A stretch of DNA of 64,000 nt. Origin: Nocardia farcinica. GTDB taxonomy: Bacteria; Actinomycetota; Actinomycetes; Mycobacteriales; Mycobacteriaceae. Below, one piece after another: positions 22,309 to 31,240 of this stretch. The translations under genes were made by a program, and so were the position numbers. How positions within the stretch are numbered: position 1 is the first letter of the stretch; every line of letters begins with the position of its first letter. The stretch is taken from NCBI RefSeq assembly GCF_001182745.1, contig NZ_LN868941.1, positions 1 to 64,000 of the forward strand, read 5' to 3'. The notes beneath the pieces are model-generated. The model saw only the letters and a program-made list of their open reading frames with translations. It made no database searches and had not been told where the DNA came from.

Positions 22309-22728
22309 GTGCCCCCGAAGAGCAGACAGGGCCATCGGCCTCACTCCGTCGAGAAGCGGACGCGCCGCCATGAGGCGCTGTTCGCACCCGCGGAGTGGGC
22401 ACTAGTGGCCGCCGCGGCGGCCACTGTCGGGCTGAAGCCTGGCGCCTTCATCGCCAAGGCAGCCGTTGGTGCCGCGCGTGCGTTCGCCGCACAGCGCAAT
22501 GGCTCAGCCGTCCGCACCAGCGGCCAGGTGGAGATCCTCATCGCCGAGGTTCGGGAGTTGCGCCGACTGCTGGGCAACGTGGCCGGGAATGTGAACGATG
22601 TCGCCAAGCACGCGAACTCCACCGGCGAACTCGGCCAGAACGCGGACGCGGTGCTCGCCTACACCCGCAAGATCAACGGCCGCATCGACACATGGTTGGT
22701 TGAACAGCTTCGGCACGGTGCGCTGTGA
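22309..22728 (+). CDS. MobC-like relaxosome accessory protein
   Basis: 139 aa. GTG start 22309 after AAAGGA. The basic N-terminus is followed by FAPAEWALVAAAAATVGLKP (RHH-type DNA-binding start), then EVRELRRLLGNVAGNVNDVA (about residues 77-96), the conserved part of MobC proteins (GNxNxxAKxxN). MobC helps melt oriT DNA for the relaxase. The stop overlaps the GTG start of the relaxase gene by 4 nt, which strongly supports the call. Confidence 0.78.
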   Translation: MPPKSRQGHRPHSVEKRTRRHEALFAPAEWALVAAAAATVGLKPGAFIAKAAVGAARAFAAQRNGSAVRTSGQVEILIAEVRELRRLLGNVAGNVNDVAKHANSTGELGQNADAVLAYTRKINGRIDTWLVEQLRHGAL

Positions 22729-24356
22729 TCGGCAAGGCGATCAGGGGATGGGACGGGCAGCGGCTCGTGCGGTACCTGTTCTCGAAGGGCAAGTACAACG
22801 AGCACACCAACCCCACCGTGATCGCAGCATGGCAATCCGACCCCGACGCCCTTCAACCGGTATGGGTCGGCCCCGACGACTGCGACTTCGCGCCCGGTGA
22901 GATCGGCAAACTCGCCAACCAGGTAACCGCCCTGTCGGATGCGATCGGGCTGCCCACCGAACAGCCCGAGCCCGGCCAGCCGGGCTACACCAAGCACGGC
23001 TACATCTGGCACCTGCCGGTGGCCATCGGCGCCGAAGACGGGGAACTCGGCCACGACACCTGGCGGCGCATCGCCGAGGACATGCTGCACGAGACCGGGA
23101 TCGCGAAAGCGGGAGACGCCGGGGCGTGCCGGTGGATCGCGGTGCACCACGGCAAGTCCGTCGACGGCAACGACCACATTCACATCGCCGCGGTCCTCGT
23201 GCGCGCCGACACCGGCAAACGCTTCTACCCCGACAACGATTGGAAAGCCGTACGCCGCGTCGCCCGGCGCTGGGAACAAGCTCTCGGTCTGCGAATGACC
23301 GCCATCAACGACCCGTCGGCCGTACCCACCCCGACGCGCGGGGAACAGGAAAAGGCGAAGCGCCGCCACGCCGCCGGCGACGACGGCATGCTGCGAGCGA
23401 CACCAGGTGCCGCGGCACGGGTACAGCTGCGGCAGATGATCACCGAGACCGCCGCCGTCGCGACGAGCGCCGACGAATTCGTTGCCCGGCTCCGCGACGC
23501 GGGCATGCTCATCGACTTCAAGTACGACGCCATCGGGCAGATCAAGGGATGGGCGGTCGCCGCTCCCGGGGACGTATCGGCGAGAACCGGCGAGCCCATC
23601 TACTTCGCGCCCAGCCGGCACTTGGGCGCAGATATGTCTTGGCCGCGGATCACCGCCCGCTGGTCGGCCTCCGTGCCCGGCCGTCCCGGCGCCGCGCGGG
23701 AAGCGGCCGCCACCGACACAGCACGCGAGCCGCATGCAGTGCTGGCCGACAGCGCTGAGCGGGTCCGGTCGGTCACCACCGCAGTGCGCGGTGGCCGCGC
23801 CGACGTGGCGACCGTGGCCCGCGAGTTGCAGGACGTCATCAGTAGTTGGGCATCCATCGCCGACGGTGCGGCGCGCCAGGGCCCGCTCTCCCGGGCCGCC
23901 TGGGTCTACGACCGCGCCGCCCGCACCCGGCGCGGTCTGGCCGCCGTTCCCGCCGGGCAACTCGCCGCCGAACTGCGTGAGGTCTCGCGCGGACTCGCTG
24001 CGGTCCGAATGCTGTCCGGTCGCGGCCTGCAACGAGATCCGAGCCTGCAACTCGGGCTCGCTATCGCCGAACTGTTGCTGGAGATCGCCGCATGGCACCA
24101 GCAGAACCAGCGCATCGCTGCCGCGCGCAGTGCCCGCGAAGCCGCCGGCCTGGTGCGCGCGCACGGGGAGGCCACCGGTGCCGTCCCGGGCCAGCTCCCG
24201 CCGCGGCGCGCCCCGGCGGGCACCGGGCACACGCCCACCGTCACAGCACACCCCGGTCCGGCCGCGCGGCCGGGCGAAGGCCGCCGCGAACTGCCTGCGG
24301 TGCGCGGCGTCCGTGAACTGCCGTCCGGCCCAACAAGGAAGGAACACCGACGATGA
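22725..24356 (+). CDS. Relaxase / mobilisation nuclease
   Basis: 543 aa, GTG start 22725. Nicks one strand at oriT and stays bound to lead DNA into the recipient. N-terminal GWDGQRLVRYLFSKGKYNEH (about residues 8-27) is typical of actinobacterial MobA/VirD2-like relaxases and holds the candidate nucleophile Tyr. The metal-binding triad is seen as VHHGKSVDGNDHIHIAAVLV (about 140-159). The C-terminal half is an Ala/Arg-rich helical region. ATGA overlap with the following gene. The plasmid is therefore at least mobilisable; no T4SS genes are in the window. Confidence 0.85.
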   Translation: MIGKAIRGWDGQRLVRYLFSKGKYNEHTNPTVIAAWQSDPDALQPVWVGPDDCDFAPGEIGKLANQVTALSDAIGLPTEQPEPGQPGYTKHGYIWHLPVAIGAEDGELGHDTWRRIAEDMLHETGIAKAGDAGACRWIAVHHGKSVDGNDHIHIAAVLVRADTGKRFYPDNDWKAVRRVARRWEQALGLRMTAINDPSAVPTPTRGEQEKAKRRHAAGDDGMLRATPGAAARVQLRQMITETAAVATSADEFVARLRDAGMLIDFKYDAIGQIKGWAVAAPGDVSARTGEPIYFAPSRHLGADMSWPRITARWSASVPGRPGAAREAAATDTAREPHAVLADSAERVRSVTTAVRGGRADVATVARELQDVISSWASIADGAARQGPLSRAAWVYDRAARTRRGLAAVPAGQLAAELREVSRGLAAVRMLSGRGLQRDPSLQLGLAIAELLLEIAAWHQQNQRIAAARSAREAAGLVRAHGEATGAVPGQLPPRRAPAGTGHTPTVTAHPGPAARPGEGRRELPAVRGVRELPSGPTRKEHRR

Positions 24357-26086
24357 ACCAGCCGGTCATTGAAACGCCCGTGATGGGCATCCCTCGCGAG
24401 GACACCATGCGCATGGCACTGGCAGCACGCACGCTGTCGGGAGTGCTGAGGCAGCTACGGGAACGGCGGGGCCGCTCCGCCTGGGACGACGCCGAGAACG
24501 CCGCCCGCAAGAACGCGGTCCTCGACCGCCACACGGTCAACCGATTCAGCCGTGCCGACGCCGAGGAATGGAACACTGCGGAAAGGGAAGGTCGCATCCG
24601 AGCCGAACGGCACCCGGATACCGGCATGACAATTCGTGTGGCCCCACTCTCGCGCGGCCGATTCGGGGTGCAAGCCGGATGGGAGGACAACCACGCCGAG
24701 GCAGTGTTCGGCTCCGAGGATCTTGCCGCCCGGGTGGCCGACTGGCTGCGAGCCGACGGCTCAGCCGATGCTGTCGACGATCTACGCCGCAATGTCGAGG
24801 ACATGCACGCCACGTCCCGGCCACGGCAGCAACGGACTCTCCGAGACATCGAGCTCGCCGAGGCCCGCAAATGGGCACAAGAGAACGATGCCGACTGGTA
24901 CCGCTGGTGGGAGTTGAGCTACACCAACGCCGACACCATCGATGGACGCCGCCTCGACGAGGCCGAGATCATCAACAAGTGGGTCGACGCCACCGGCGGC
25001 ACCACCCGCAGCGCCGTCGGCGTGGCCCGGCGCTGGCTGGCCGAACACGATCCGGAGTGGACCAAGAACTGGGTGGCCGAATACGACAACTGCGACACAC
25101 GCGACGGACGCCGCAGCCTCGAAGCTGAGATCGTTCGCCGATGGCGCGCCCAGTCTCGCGCTGGGCGTGGACGTGGCGGAGCCGGCCAGGACCAGGGCGC
25201 TGACGCAGGTGCCGCGGAACAGGGCAGCGGTCCGCAGGACCAGCGCACTCCGACCCCACTCGCAGACCGACTGCGGGGGCGAGTGCCTGATCGTGTTCTC
25301 GATGATCCGCGTTGGCATGTCGCCGAGGACCAGTTTGCTGTGCTCACCTCGCAGGGCGCCGACCCGGACACCCTCATCGAATCCGTTGCCGCGATCGACT
25401 TCAACAACGGCCAGATCCGCGCACCCAGCGGCTTCGCCGCCTGGGCAATGCGCGAAGCCGCGAAGAAGGGGAAAGCAGCCAACGCGCACACCCGCAGCGA
25501 GGAAGATGCTCGCCGCTCGGTGGCAGAGGAATGGCTCATGAGTGCGGACCCGGACTCACCGTTCGACCGAGCCCGCGCGGCGCAGTTGGTCGGCGAGATC
25601 GACGATGACTTCGACGCCCTGCTCGCCCGCAAGTACCCGGGCATCCTCGATGGCGATGCCGAGCAGGCGCGAGCCAAGGCCGCACAGCACGAGAGCAACG
25701 CCGATACCGCTGACGACCAGGCTCGCAAGGACAACGCCGCGGCCCAGCAGACCGCGGACGAGGACGAGGCTGAGGACACGGTGTTCGTGGTCGACAGCGA
25801 CGGCACCGTCATCACCGTGCCGTTCGTTCCAGCACCGGAACCCCCGCCCGAAGCCGAAGCCGAAGCGGCCAGCCACGCCGCCGACGCCGACCGCGAGCAC
25901 GAGGCCGCCGACCGCGAGCACGACACCGACTCCCAACACCGCGCCACCCGCACCGCCGAAGCCGCAGCGCAGGCTCCGCTCACCCCACCCAAACAAGCCA
26001 AAACCAACGCCAAGACCCGTCGGCGAACCCCACCGCCGGCCAAACCCGCGGCGACGCACACCCGGAACCGGGGCCGCGCGCACTGA
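24353..26086 (+). CDS. Mobilisation-operon accessory protein with APLTPP tail
   Basis: 577 aa. ATG 24353 overlaps the relaxase stop. Two related Trp-rich segments (AQENDADWYRWWELSYTNAD, about residues 172-191; LAEHDPEWTKNWVAEYDNCD, about 223-242), each followed by DxRDGRR/IDGRR and an acidic helix, look like an internal duplication. The middle (about 300-430) is helical. The C-terminal 150 residues are disordered and charged, with imperfect repeats of DREHEAADREHD, then APLTPPKQ and a very basic end. Not recognised; probably part of the relaxosome or a coupling factor. Confidence 0.68.
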   Translation: MNQPVIETPVMGIPREDTMRMALAARTLSGVLRQLRERRGRSAWDDAENAARKNAVLDRHTVNRFSRADAEEWNTAEREGRIRAERHPDTGMTIRVAPLSRGRFGVQAGWEDNHAEAVFGSEDLAARVADWLRADGSADAVDDLRRNVEDMHATSRPRQQRTLRDIELAEARKWAQENDADWYRWWELSYTNADTIDGRRLDEAEIINKWVDATGGTTRSAVGVARRWLAEHDPEWTKNWVAEYDNCDTRDGRRSLEAEIVRRWRAQSRAGRGRGGAGQDQGADAGAAEQGSGPQDQRTPTPLADRLRGRVPDRVLDDPRWHVAEDQFAVLTSQGADPDTLIESVAAIDFNNGQIRAPSGFAAWAMREAAKKGKAANAHTRSEEDARRSVAEEWLMSADPDSPFDRARAAQLVGEIDDDFDALLARKYPGILDGDAEQARAKAAQHESNADTADDQARKDNAAAQQTADEDEAEDTVFVVDSDGTVITVPFVPAPEPPPEAEAEAASHAADADREHEAADREHDTDSQHRATRTAEAAAQAPLTPPKQAKTNAKTRRRTPPPAKPAATHTRNRGRAH

Positions 26087-26104
26087 GGCGGCCTCTTCAT
26101 CGTC

Positions 26105-26142
26105 GGGTGGCCTGCGCGGGCGAGATCCTGCGCGGGCCACCC
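26105..26142 (+). terminator. Hairpin after the mobilisation operon
   Basis: GGGTGGCC (26105-26112) pairs with GGCCACCC (26135-26142), starting 18 nt after the stop at 26086. Confidence 0.5.
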
Positions 26143-26269
26143 GGGATCGGCGTCGCCAGACAGAATCGCCCGCCCATCGTCTGCGGTGCTTATGCTGGGC
26201 CCTGAGCAGTGGAACGCGAATCACTGGCTGCTCTGGGACATGGCCCTCCCCTCCGGCCATGTACACGAA

Positions 26270-26310
26270 GATGCCCATCGGTTGAATCCGATGGGCATCT
26301 CTTTCCTCGT
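26270..26310 (+). terminator. Rho-independent-type terminator
   Basis: GATGCCCATCGG (26270-26281) and its perfect complement (26288-26299) with a 6-nt loop, followed by TCTCTTTCCTC. It ends the plus-strand mobilisation operon before the opposing gene at 26354. No gene between 26087 and 26353. Confidence 0.7.
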
Positions 26311-26353
26311 CCAGTCCCGGCGATCCGGGGGTAAGCCGCCGGGGCGGCTGCGG

Positions 26354-26629
26354 TCACAGGATCGCGCGGAACTCGATGGTCACCACCACGCTGACCAGAT
26401 ACTCGATCGGTGCGGCGAGCAGCGGCACGATCGTGTGGTCGATGCCGACGACGGTCGGCGCGTAGGTCTCACCGGTCAGGGTGGTCTCTTCGGCCGCCGC
26501 AGTGCGAGCACGCTCCTGACACTGTTCGACAAGAGCCTCGACGCTATCGGGAATCTCGGCGGATGAGGAGACGGTCCGGGTGGCCGCATACGCGACCACA
26601 TCGTCGTGCAGGGAAGTCGGGCTGCTCAT
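26354..26629 (-). CDS. Small hypothetical protein
   Basis: 91 aa. Helical N-terminal part (SLHDDVVAYAATRTVSSSAE; SVEALVEQCQERARTAAAEE), then a hydrophobic C-terminal third (VPLLAAPIEYLVSVVVTIEF) that may be a membrane or beta segment. Not recognised. Last gene of a minus-strand run that begins at 29303. Confidence 0.55.
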   Translation of the reverse strand: MSSPTSLHDDVVAYAATRTVSSSAEIPDSVEALVEQCQERARTAAAEETTLTGETYAPTVVGIDHTIVPLLAAPIEYLVSVVVTIEFRAIL

Positions 26630-26707
26630 GATCTCGTGTCCTTATATCGGAGGGAATGGGGTCCTCGGCCCATGCCCAACTAGCGGGCATGCACCGGAGT
26701 CGGTGGT

Positions 26708-27418
26708 TCAGCGGTCAGCGCTGGTGACAGTGTCGATGAACGTGCGCCCGTCGCGGTCGACGGTGGTCACGTTCTGGCGGTAGGTCTTGGTCTCGCCGGA
26801 TGGCCTGCGCTCGAATACCTCGACGAGGTGCCGCGCAGGTTCCAGCTCGGTGATTGTCAGGCAGTAGCTCGTCTTGTCGGGGATGGTGTTGATTCCCTTC
26901 TGGATCGTGTCCGCAGAGGAGACGGGGGCCTCCGGCAGCACCAGGGCACGCACTTGCTCCCCTGACCGGGCGACATAGTAGGCGTGCTGGAAGGCGAAGA
27001 TGACGGGCACGCTCCCGACCAGACCGCCCTGGTTGTCGCCGCGATGTACCTTGCCCTCCGCGGTGTTCGGGCACTTCCCGCCAGCGAGAAAGCCCACCGT
27101 TGTGGTCACCGCTGGCGGTGGTGGTGGGGCCACAGACAGAGCGGGTTGCGGCGGCGGGGTGGGCTCCAAGCTGTTGAGCCCCACAGCGAGCGCACCCAGT
27201 CCCAGCGCACTGACGGCGGCTGCAATGCCGAGCGCCTTGTACCGAGGTCGGCGACTGGGCACGGGCGCCGGCTCGGGGGCTCTCTCAACGGCGTCCGCCG
27301 GTTGGAACTCGAGGTCCTGTTCGTCGGGCTCCGGCAGGACCTCTGGAATTTTCAGGGGCGATAGAACCGGGGTCCACCGGCCAGAAGCCGGGACGGGTCG
27401 ATCGGTGTTTGCGTTCAT
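26708..27418 (-). CDS. Single-pass membrane protein with extracytoplasmic domain (DUF8176-like)
   Basis: 236 aa. Cytoplasmic Pro/Glu-rich N-terminus, basic RRPRYKALG, then one transmembrane helix (IAAAVSALGLGALAVGLNSL, about residues 68-87), a Pro-rich spacer and an external domain. GSVPVIFAFQHAYYVARSGE recalls the mycobacterial/nocardial DUF8176 family found near secretion and transfer genes; this is from memory. Two Cys (KCPNT, SYCLT) could form a disulfide. Probably an envelope component of the transfer apparatus. Confidence 0.65.
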   Translation of the reverse strand: MNANTDRPVPASGRWTPVLSPLKIPEVLPEPDEQDLEFQPADAVERAPEPAPVPSRRPRYKALGIAAAVSALGLGALAVGLNSLEPTPPPQPALSVAPPPPPAVTTTVGFLAGGKCPNTAEGKVHRGDNQGGLVGSVPVIFAFQHAYYVARSGEQVRALVLPEAPVSSADTIQKGINTIPDKTSYCLTITELEPARHLVEVFERRPSGETKTYRQNVTTVDRDGRTFIDTVTSADR

Positions 27419-27431
27419 CCTCGTTCCCCTT

Positions 27432-29303
27432 TCAACGTCCGCGTCCGGGAGTCCGCTGCGGGGCAGCGCTGGTATTTGCTCTACTGGCCGGGGTCATCGA
27501 CGTACCGGCGGCCGCGGGCGCTCCGGCAGACGGGGTCAGCGGTCCGTTCGCCGCCCGCAGCGCCTGTTCCCCGCGCCGGGCCTCTTGCAGCTGGGCGAAG
27601 GTTGGGCGCCCACTGCCGTTGCGGGCGGTAGCCGTCACCGTCGAGGTCTGGCTGCGTGCTACGGGGGCGGTAGCTTCGGCGGCGCTGGCCTGCTGCACGT
27701 AGCGCAGGGCGGCCTCCACCACCGCGCCAGTCTTGCGAGGGTCACCGTTGGGAAGTGCGGCCCACTGCGGTGAGCCAACCTCTGGGATCTCCCCCCGCCG
27801 CATGGCAGCGCGCAGATACGGGCCTGCCCACGCCTGTACCGCGTCGACGCTCAGGCGATCCGCCGTGGATGGAAACCCAGGCTGCACAGCAGCCGCCTCC
27901 TGTTCTGCCAGCACATCAGCGCGCATAACACCGGGCAGGGTCTTGAGCTTGTCGGGACGGAATCCGGAGAACCGAACGTCTCCCGCCTCCACCACCGGCG
28001 CGCCCTGGAACCCCATGTCCAGCAATCGCTGGCGTGCGGCCGAGTCCTGGGTGACATCGACGATCCGATAGTCGAACCCGAGATTGTCGAGGGTGCGCTT
28101 GGTGGCATCGCACTGCGGGCACTGCGGTTTGGTGTAGACGGTTATCTGGACGCCTTCGCCCGGCGCGATTGCGGTCTGTGCCATGGTCGTCTCCGGATTC
28201 TGTTGGTTCTGCACTGATTTCGCGGGCGCACTCTCGATCCCGAGTTCGGTCTCTGCTTCCGGGGCCCACTGCCACCGCCAGCCTGTCTCGGGGTCGAACG
28301 ACCGCCGGAACACGCCCTCCATGGCCTTCTCGGCCGCCGCGATGGCCTCGTCCGCACCGGGGAATCCGCGCTCGAGTTGCTCATCGGTGACGGGCACAAA
28401 CTCGTCGAAGTCGTGCCCGAGATCGAAGTGGTTGCTGGCGTCCTTGCCGGTCGCCGCTTCCACGACGAGCACTTCCCCCACACGCCCGACCAGCATCCGC
28501 TTGACCTGGAGGGCGTGCTGGTAGCCCGCTGAATCGCGATCAGCGATGATGATTACTCGCCGTGCGCCGGTGAGCTGGCGGGCGTGCTCGAGCCGAAACG
28601 AACCGGCACCCATTGCATTGCAGGTGGCGAACCGCCCGGCAGCCCGAATTCGGTCGACGTCCTTCTCTCCTTCGGGGAGGTGGATGTCTTCGCCGTCAGC
28701 GATTGCCTGTACCACCTCGGGAAGGTGATACAGCACCGGTTCGAACCCGCCTTTGCTCCACCGCCCGCCGGCATCCATCTTGCGCTGGAAGAACATCTTG
28801 TCGGTGCCGCGCTCGTGCGGAACGTGCATTCGCACGACCTCACCGAGGGGGCGTCCTCGGTGGTCGGTGTAGTGGTAGATCGCCGCCTGGTAGCGGGGAC
28901 CAACCACCTTGCCGAGGCGTTCCTTCTTTGAGGGCTTCGGCGGAACCTGTGCGTCACGTCGCGCTTCCGGACCTTCCGGTCGCGGCGCTCGCGGCCGCGA
29001 CGGCGAGCCGGGCGCGCGGACCCACTGCCGGTCCCAAATCGCTGATTCAGGCAGGCCGACCGTGGCCAGCACCTCGGTGTCGGAGCATCCGGTAAAGCAT
29101 CTGACCACGGTCTTGTGCTTGTCCGCGTTGTAGATCAGGCCCAAGCTCGGATCATCGTCCTGATGCGCCGGGCAGTGGTACATCGTCCACTGCCCGCGCT
29201 TCGATGCTGGTCCTGCCGGGCGACTGTTCTCGAATGCCCACTCGTCGAGTGCCCGGGTGATCCGGGCAAACGACGGAGGTGAGCCGGGCTTATCAGTTCT
29301 CAC
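27432..29303 (-). CDS. CHC2/TOPRIM primase fused to a glutaredoxin/NrdH-like domain
   Basis: 623 aa, GTG start 29303 after GGAGG. Domains in order: a CHC2-type zinc finger (C44-P-A-H, then CFTGC), as in DnaG-type primases; a linker; a TOPRIM region (HLPEGEKDVDRI, then VIIIADRDSAGYQHALQ) with the Glu and DxD metal residues, about 200-270; then from residue about 374 a redoxin domain starting MAQTAIAPGEGVQITVYTKP with active site CPQC (about 395-398) and GAPVVEAGDVRFSGFRPDKL; then a Pro/Ala tail with GPLTPS. The primase part would act in replication or transfer priming. The redoxin fusion is unusual. ATG 28184, preceded by GGAG at 6 nt, could start a free redoxin. Confidence 0.8.
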   Translation of the reverse strand: MRTDKPGSPPSFARITRALDEWAFENSRPAGPASKRGQWTMYHCPAHQDDDPSLGLIYNADKHKTVVRCFTGCSDTEVLATVGLPESAIWDRQWVRAPGSPSRPRAPRPEGPEARRDAQVPPKPSKKERLGKVVGPRYQAAIYHYTDHRGRPLGEVVRMHVPHERGTDKMFFQRKMDAGGRWSKGGFEPVLYHLPEVVQAIADGEDIHLPEGEKDVDRIRAAGRFATCNAMGAGSFRLEHARQLTGARRVIIIADRDSAGYQHALQVKRMLVGRVGEVLVVEAATGKDASNHFDLGHDFDEFVPVTDEQLERGFPGADEAIAAAEKAMEGVFRRSFDPETGWRWQWAPEAETELGIESAPAKSVQNQQNPETTMAQTAIAPGEGVQITVYTKPQCPQCDATKRTLDNLGFDYRIVDVTQDSAARQRLLDMGFQGAPVVEAGDVRFSGFRPDKLKTLPGVMRADVLAEQEAAAVQPGFPSTADRLSVDAVQAWAGPYLRAAMRRGEIPEVGSPQWAALPNGDPRKTGAVVEAALRYVQQASAAEATAPVARSQTSTVTATARNGSGRPTFAQLQEARRGEQALRAANGPLTPSAGAPAAAGTSMTPASRANTSAAPQRTPGRGR

Positions 29304-29342
29304 GGCGCACCACCTCCACGGGTGCTTATGAATCTGATGGAG

Positions 29343-29357
29343 CTAATGTATCTAAAA
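29343..29357 (-). promoter_or_regulatory. Promoter/operator motif copy 5
   Basis: Minus strand TTTTAGATACATTAG, about 40 nt upstream of the primase GTG at 29303. Confidence 0.55.
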
Positions 29358-29395
29358 TGGAGCCCGCGCCAGCGCTGCGAGTCCGCCGGGACTGC

Positions 29396-29599
29396 TTACC
29401 TGCGCTTTGCGACTCCGGCCAGACCGGCCAGCGTCATGCCCACGGCCGCGCCGAGGACACCACCCACTGCTCCCAGAGCCTTCCGCCCCGTCCGCTTACG
29501 GCCTCGCGTGGGGGCCGGGTTCGGGTGCGCCATGTTGACGGCGACCACCACGACCACGATCAGCACAGCAACGACCGGGTACACCAGCAGAAGCGACAT
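29396..29599 (-). CDS. Small two-helix membrane protein
   Basis: 67 aa from ATG 29599, fixed by GAGGAGG 9 nt upstream. Hydrophobic segment LLLVYPVVAVLIVVVVVAVN, a basic turn (RGRKRTGRK), then a Gly/Ala-rich segment ALGAVGGVLGAAVGMTLAGL. The gene is short and easily missed, but it has its own promoter motif at 29648-29662. Function unknown. Confidence 0.65.
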   Translation of the reverse strand: MSLLLVYPVVAVLIVVVVVAVNMAHPNPAPTRGRKRTGRKALGAVGGVLGAAVGMTLAGLAGVAKRR

Positions 29600-29647
29600 T
29601 TCTGATGACCTCCTCTTTCGTCGTCGATGGCCAACCTGCACGTGGTG

Positions 29648-29662
29648 CGAATGTATCTAAAA
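29648..29662 (-). promoter_or_regulatory. Promoter/operator motif copy 6
   Basis: Minus strand TTTTAGATACATTCG, about 50 nt upstream of ATG 29599. Confidence 0.55.
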
Positions 29663-29693
29663 GCAGTGTCGCAGTTTCGCCGGCCGGCCGCAA

Positions 29694-30113
29694 TCATGCC
29701 GCCGACCGCTGCTCGGCAGTGGCTGCGACCTCGGCCCACTCTCGGCAGTAATCCAGGGCCGTGCCCGGAGAGAATCCCGGGACGGTTTCTTCCCAGCTCA
29801 GCGACGGATTCACGGTTGCGCTGAGGCTGGGACCACACACGTACCACGCCCAGCGATTGCCTTCGGGCAGGCGGTCAAGGGTGCGCGGGTCCTGCGGACC
29901 GATGAGGAACCAGTGTTCGCCGACTCGCACGGTGGAGACGTCGTAGGTCGCCATCAGCGTATGCAGCACACGCCGCCAGTCGGCGCCATCGGCCTTGACC
30001 AGCAGAGCCAGTCGCAACGCGCGGCAATACCGCAGTTCAGCGCAGAGATTTCGGACCCGGTAGCGGACGGCATAGACGAGATCCGCAGCGATGGTCGTGG
30101 CCCGCGCGTTCAT
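29694..30113 (-). CDS. Hypothetical protein
   Basis: 139 aa. ATG 30113 overlaps the previous stop (ATGA). Basic helical N-terminus with three Cys (AVRYRVRNLCAELRYCRALR), then GADWRRVLHTLMATYDV and a Trp-containing C-terminal half (EHWFLIGPQDPRTLDRL). Not recognised. Coupled to the coiled-coil protein upstream. Confidence 0.6.
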   Translation of the reverse strand: MNARATTIAADLVYAVRYRVRNLCAELRYCRALRLALLVKADGADWRRVLHTLMATYDVSTVRVGEHWFLIGPQDPRTLDRLPEGNRWAWYVCGPSLSATVNPSLSWEETVPGFSPGTALDYCREWAEVAATAEQRSAA

Positions 30114-31096
30114 CGCGCTGCCCTCCTCGCCGCAGCGGCCACCGGTGCGGCCTGAGCTGCCGGTGCGGCGCCGAAGGTGAATTCCCGTCTACCGGTGGCT
30201 GCTGCTGCGGGTGGCGTCAGCGGACCGCGGGCGGCCGCCTGGATTTTCGACCACATCCCCTGCCGTTGCGGTTCGGTCTGGCTCGCTTGATGCGCGGCAC
30301 GCAGTTCCTGGTTGATTCGGTCGGAGGTGATGCCGAGTTGTTGTGTGCGGGTGAGGGCTTCGTGGAACTCGGTCACCACCGCCGCGAGATCGGTCTCAGC
30401 CTCCTTGGCTTCGCGTGCCTGTGTCGACGCCTTGTCGAAGCGCTGCGCCGCCGCCGTCAGATCGGCCAGGGCAGCGGCTTGGCCGGGCGTGAGCCACGAC
30501 GAGGGGCCTTCCGGCTGTCGCGCCTGGTTGTGCATCGCGTCTGCCTGCCACTGAGCCAGCCGGAAGGGAGCTGAACGCAACTGCTGCGTCACGGCGGTGA
30601 TGCCGAGACGGATCGCGGAGACCTTCTCCGCGACACGAGCTTTGAGCGCTTCCATGGCACTGTTGACCTCCCACTTCACTCGCACCGCGGCCCCCGGCAC
30701 AGCGTGCGCCTGCGCCAGCGCCTCCACGGCCCTACCCCGGTCGGTCGCGCTTAGGTGGGGTAATTCGTGAATCCGTCGCTCAAGTCGGGTAGCGGCGTCA
30801 CTCAGCTCTGCCTGCTTGCGGGCCCACGTCTCGTGCTGCTCCTCCTTCTCGGGTTTGAATCCCGCCGCGACGACCGCCTTCTGATGGTGCAGGATGTCCA
30901 GTTCGAGCTGCGTGCGCGTGATCGAGACATCCAGCTGGCGGGAGCGGGTGTCGTTGCGTACGGCGCGCGAGATTTCCCGGCGCACGTGCCGCGGGATCGC
31001 CTGGGCGGTCGGGTCCTGCGCCCGCCACGCGGCGATCGTCTCCGCCACCGCTGCGGCGAGAGTGTTGGGCTCGGGCCCAGCTTTCGCGTCGGCCAT
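30110..31096 (-). CDS. Coiled-coil protein with GPLTPP tail
   Basis: 328 aa from ATG 31096 (AAGGAG 6 nt upstream). Almost wholly helical: IAAWRAQDPTAQAIPRHVRR, long Gln/Glu/Arg/Ala heptads (ISRAVRNDTRSRQLDVSITR; QAELSDAATRLERRIHEL), then a C-terminal tail AARGPLTPPAAA followed by an Ala/Arg-rich end. The tail motif is shared with three other proteins here. A structural or transfer-related role is plausible; no known family is recognised. Confidence 0.65.
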   Translation of the reverse strand: MADAKAGPEPNTLAAAVAETIAAWRAQDPTAQAIPRHVRREISRAVRNDTRSRQLDVSITRTQLELDILHHQKAVVAAGFKPEKEEQHETWARKQAELSDAATRLERRIHELPHLSATDRGRAVEALAQAHAVPGAAVRVKWEVNSAMEALKARVAEKVSAIRLGITAVTQQLRSAPFRLAQWQADAMHNQARQPEGPSSWLTPGQAAALADLTAAAQRFDKASTQAREAKEAETDLAAVVTEFHEALTRTQQLGITSDRINQELRAAHQASQTEPQRQGMWSKIQAAARGPLTPPAAAATGRREFTFGAAPAAQAAPVAAAARRAAR

Positions 31097-31188
31097 CGTC
31101 GACTCCTTCCTCTCGGTGATCGGTCGCTGGCAGTGGGTGCCGGCCACGAATGGGCACAGCACCCAGAGCCGCTAGTTATGTTAATGGT

Positions 31189-31205
31189 TCGAGTGTATCT
31201 AAAAC
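31189..31205 (-). promoter_or_regulatory. Promoter/operator motif copy 7
   Basis: Minus strand GTTTTAGATACACTCGA, about 95 nt upstream of ATG 31096. Confidence 0.55.
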
Positions 31206-31240
31206 ATGGTTGGTGTCATCCCTGTTGACCAGATCGTTCG

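Noticed and set aside
25900..26090. Repeated DREHEAADREHD codons as a nucleotide tandem repeat or CRISPR-like array
   Set aside because: The repeats are imperfect, without spacers, and encode a low-complexity tail of 24353-26086. No CRISPR array was seen in the window.
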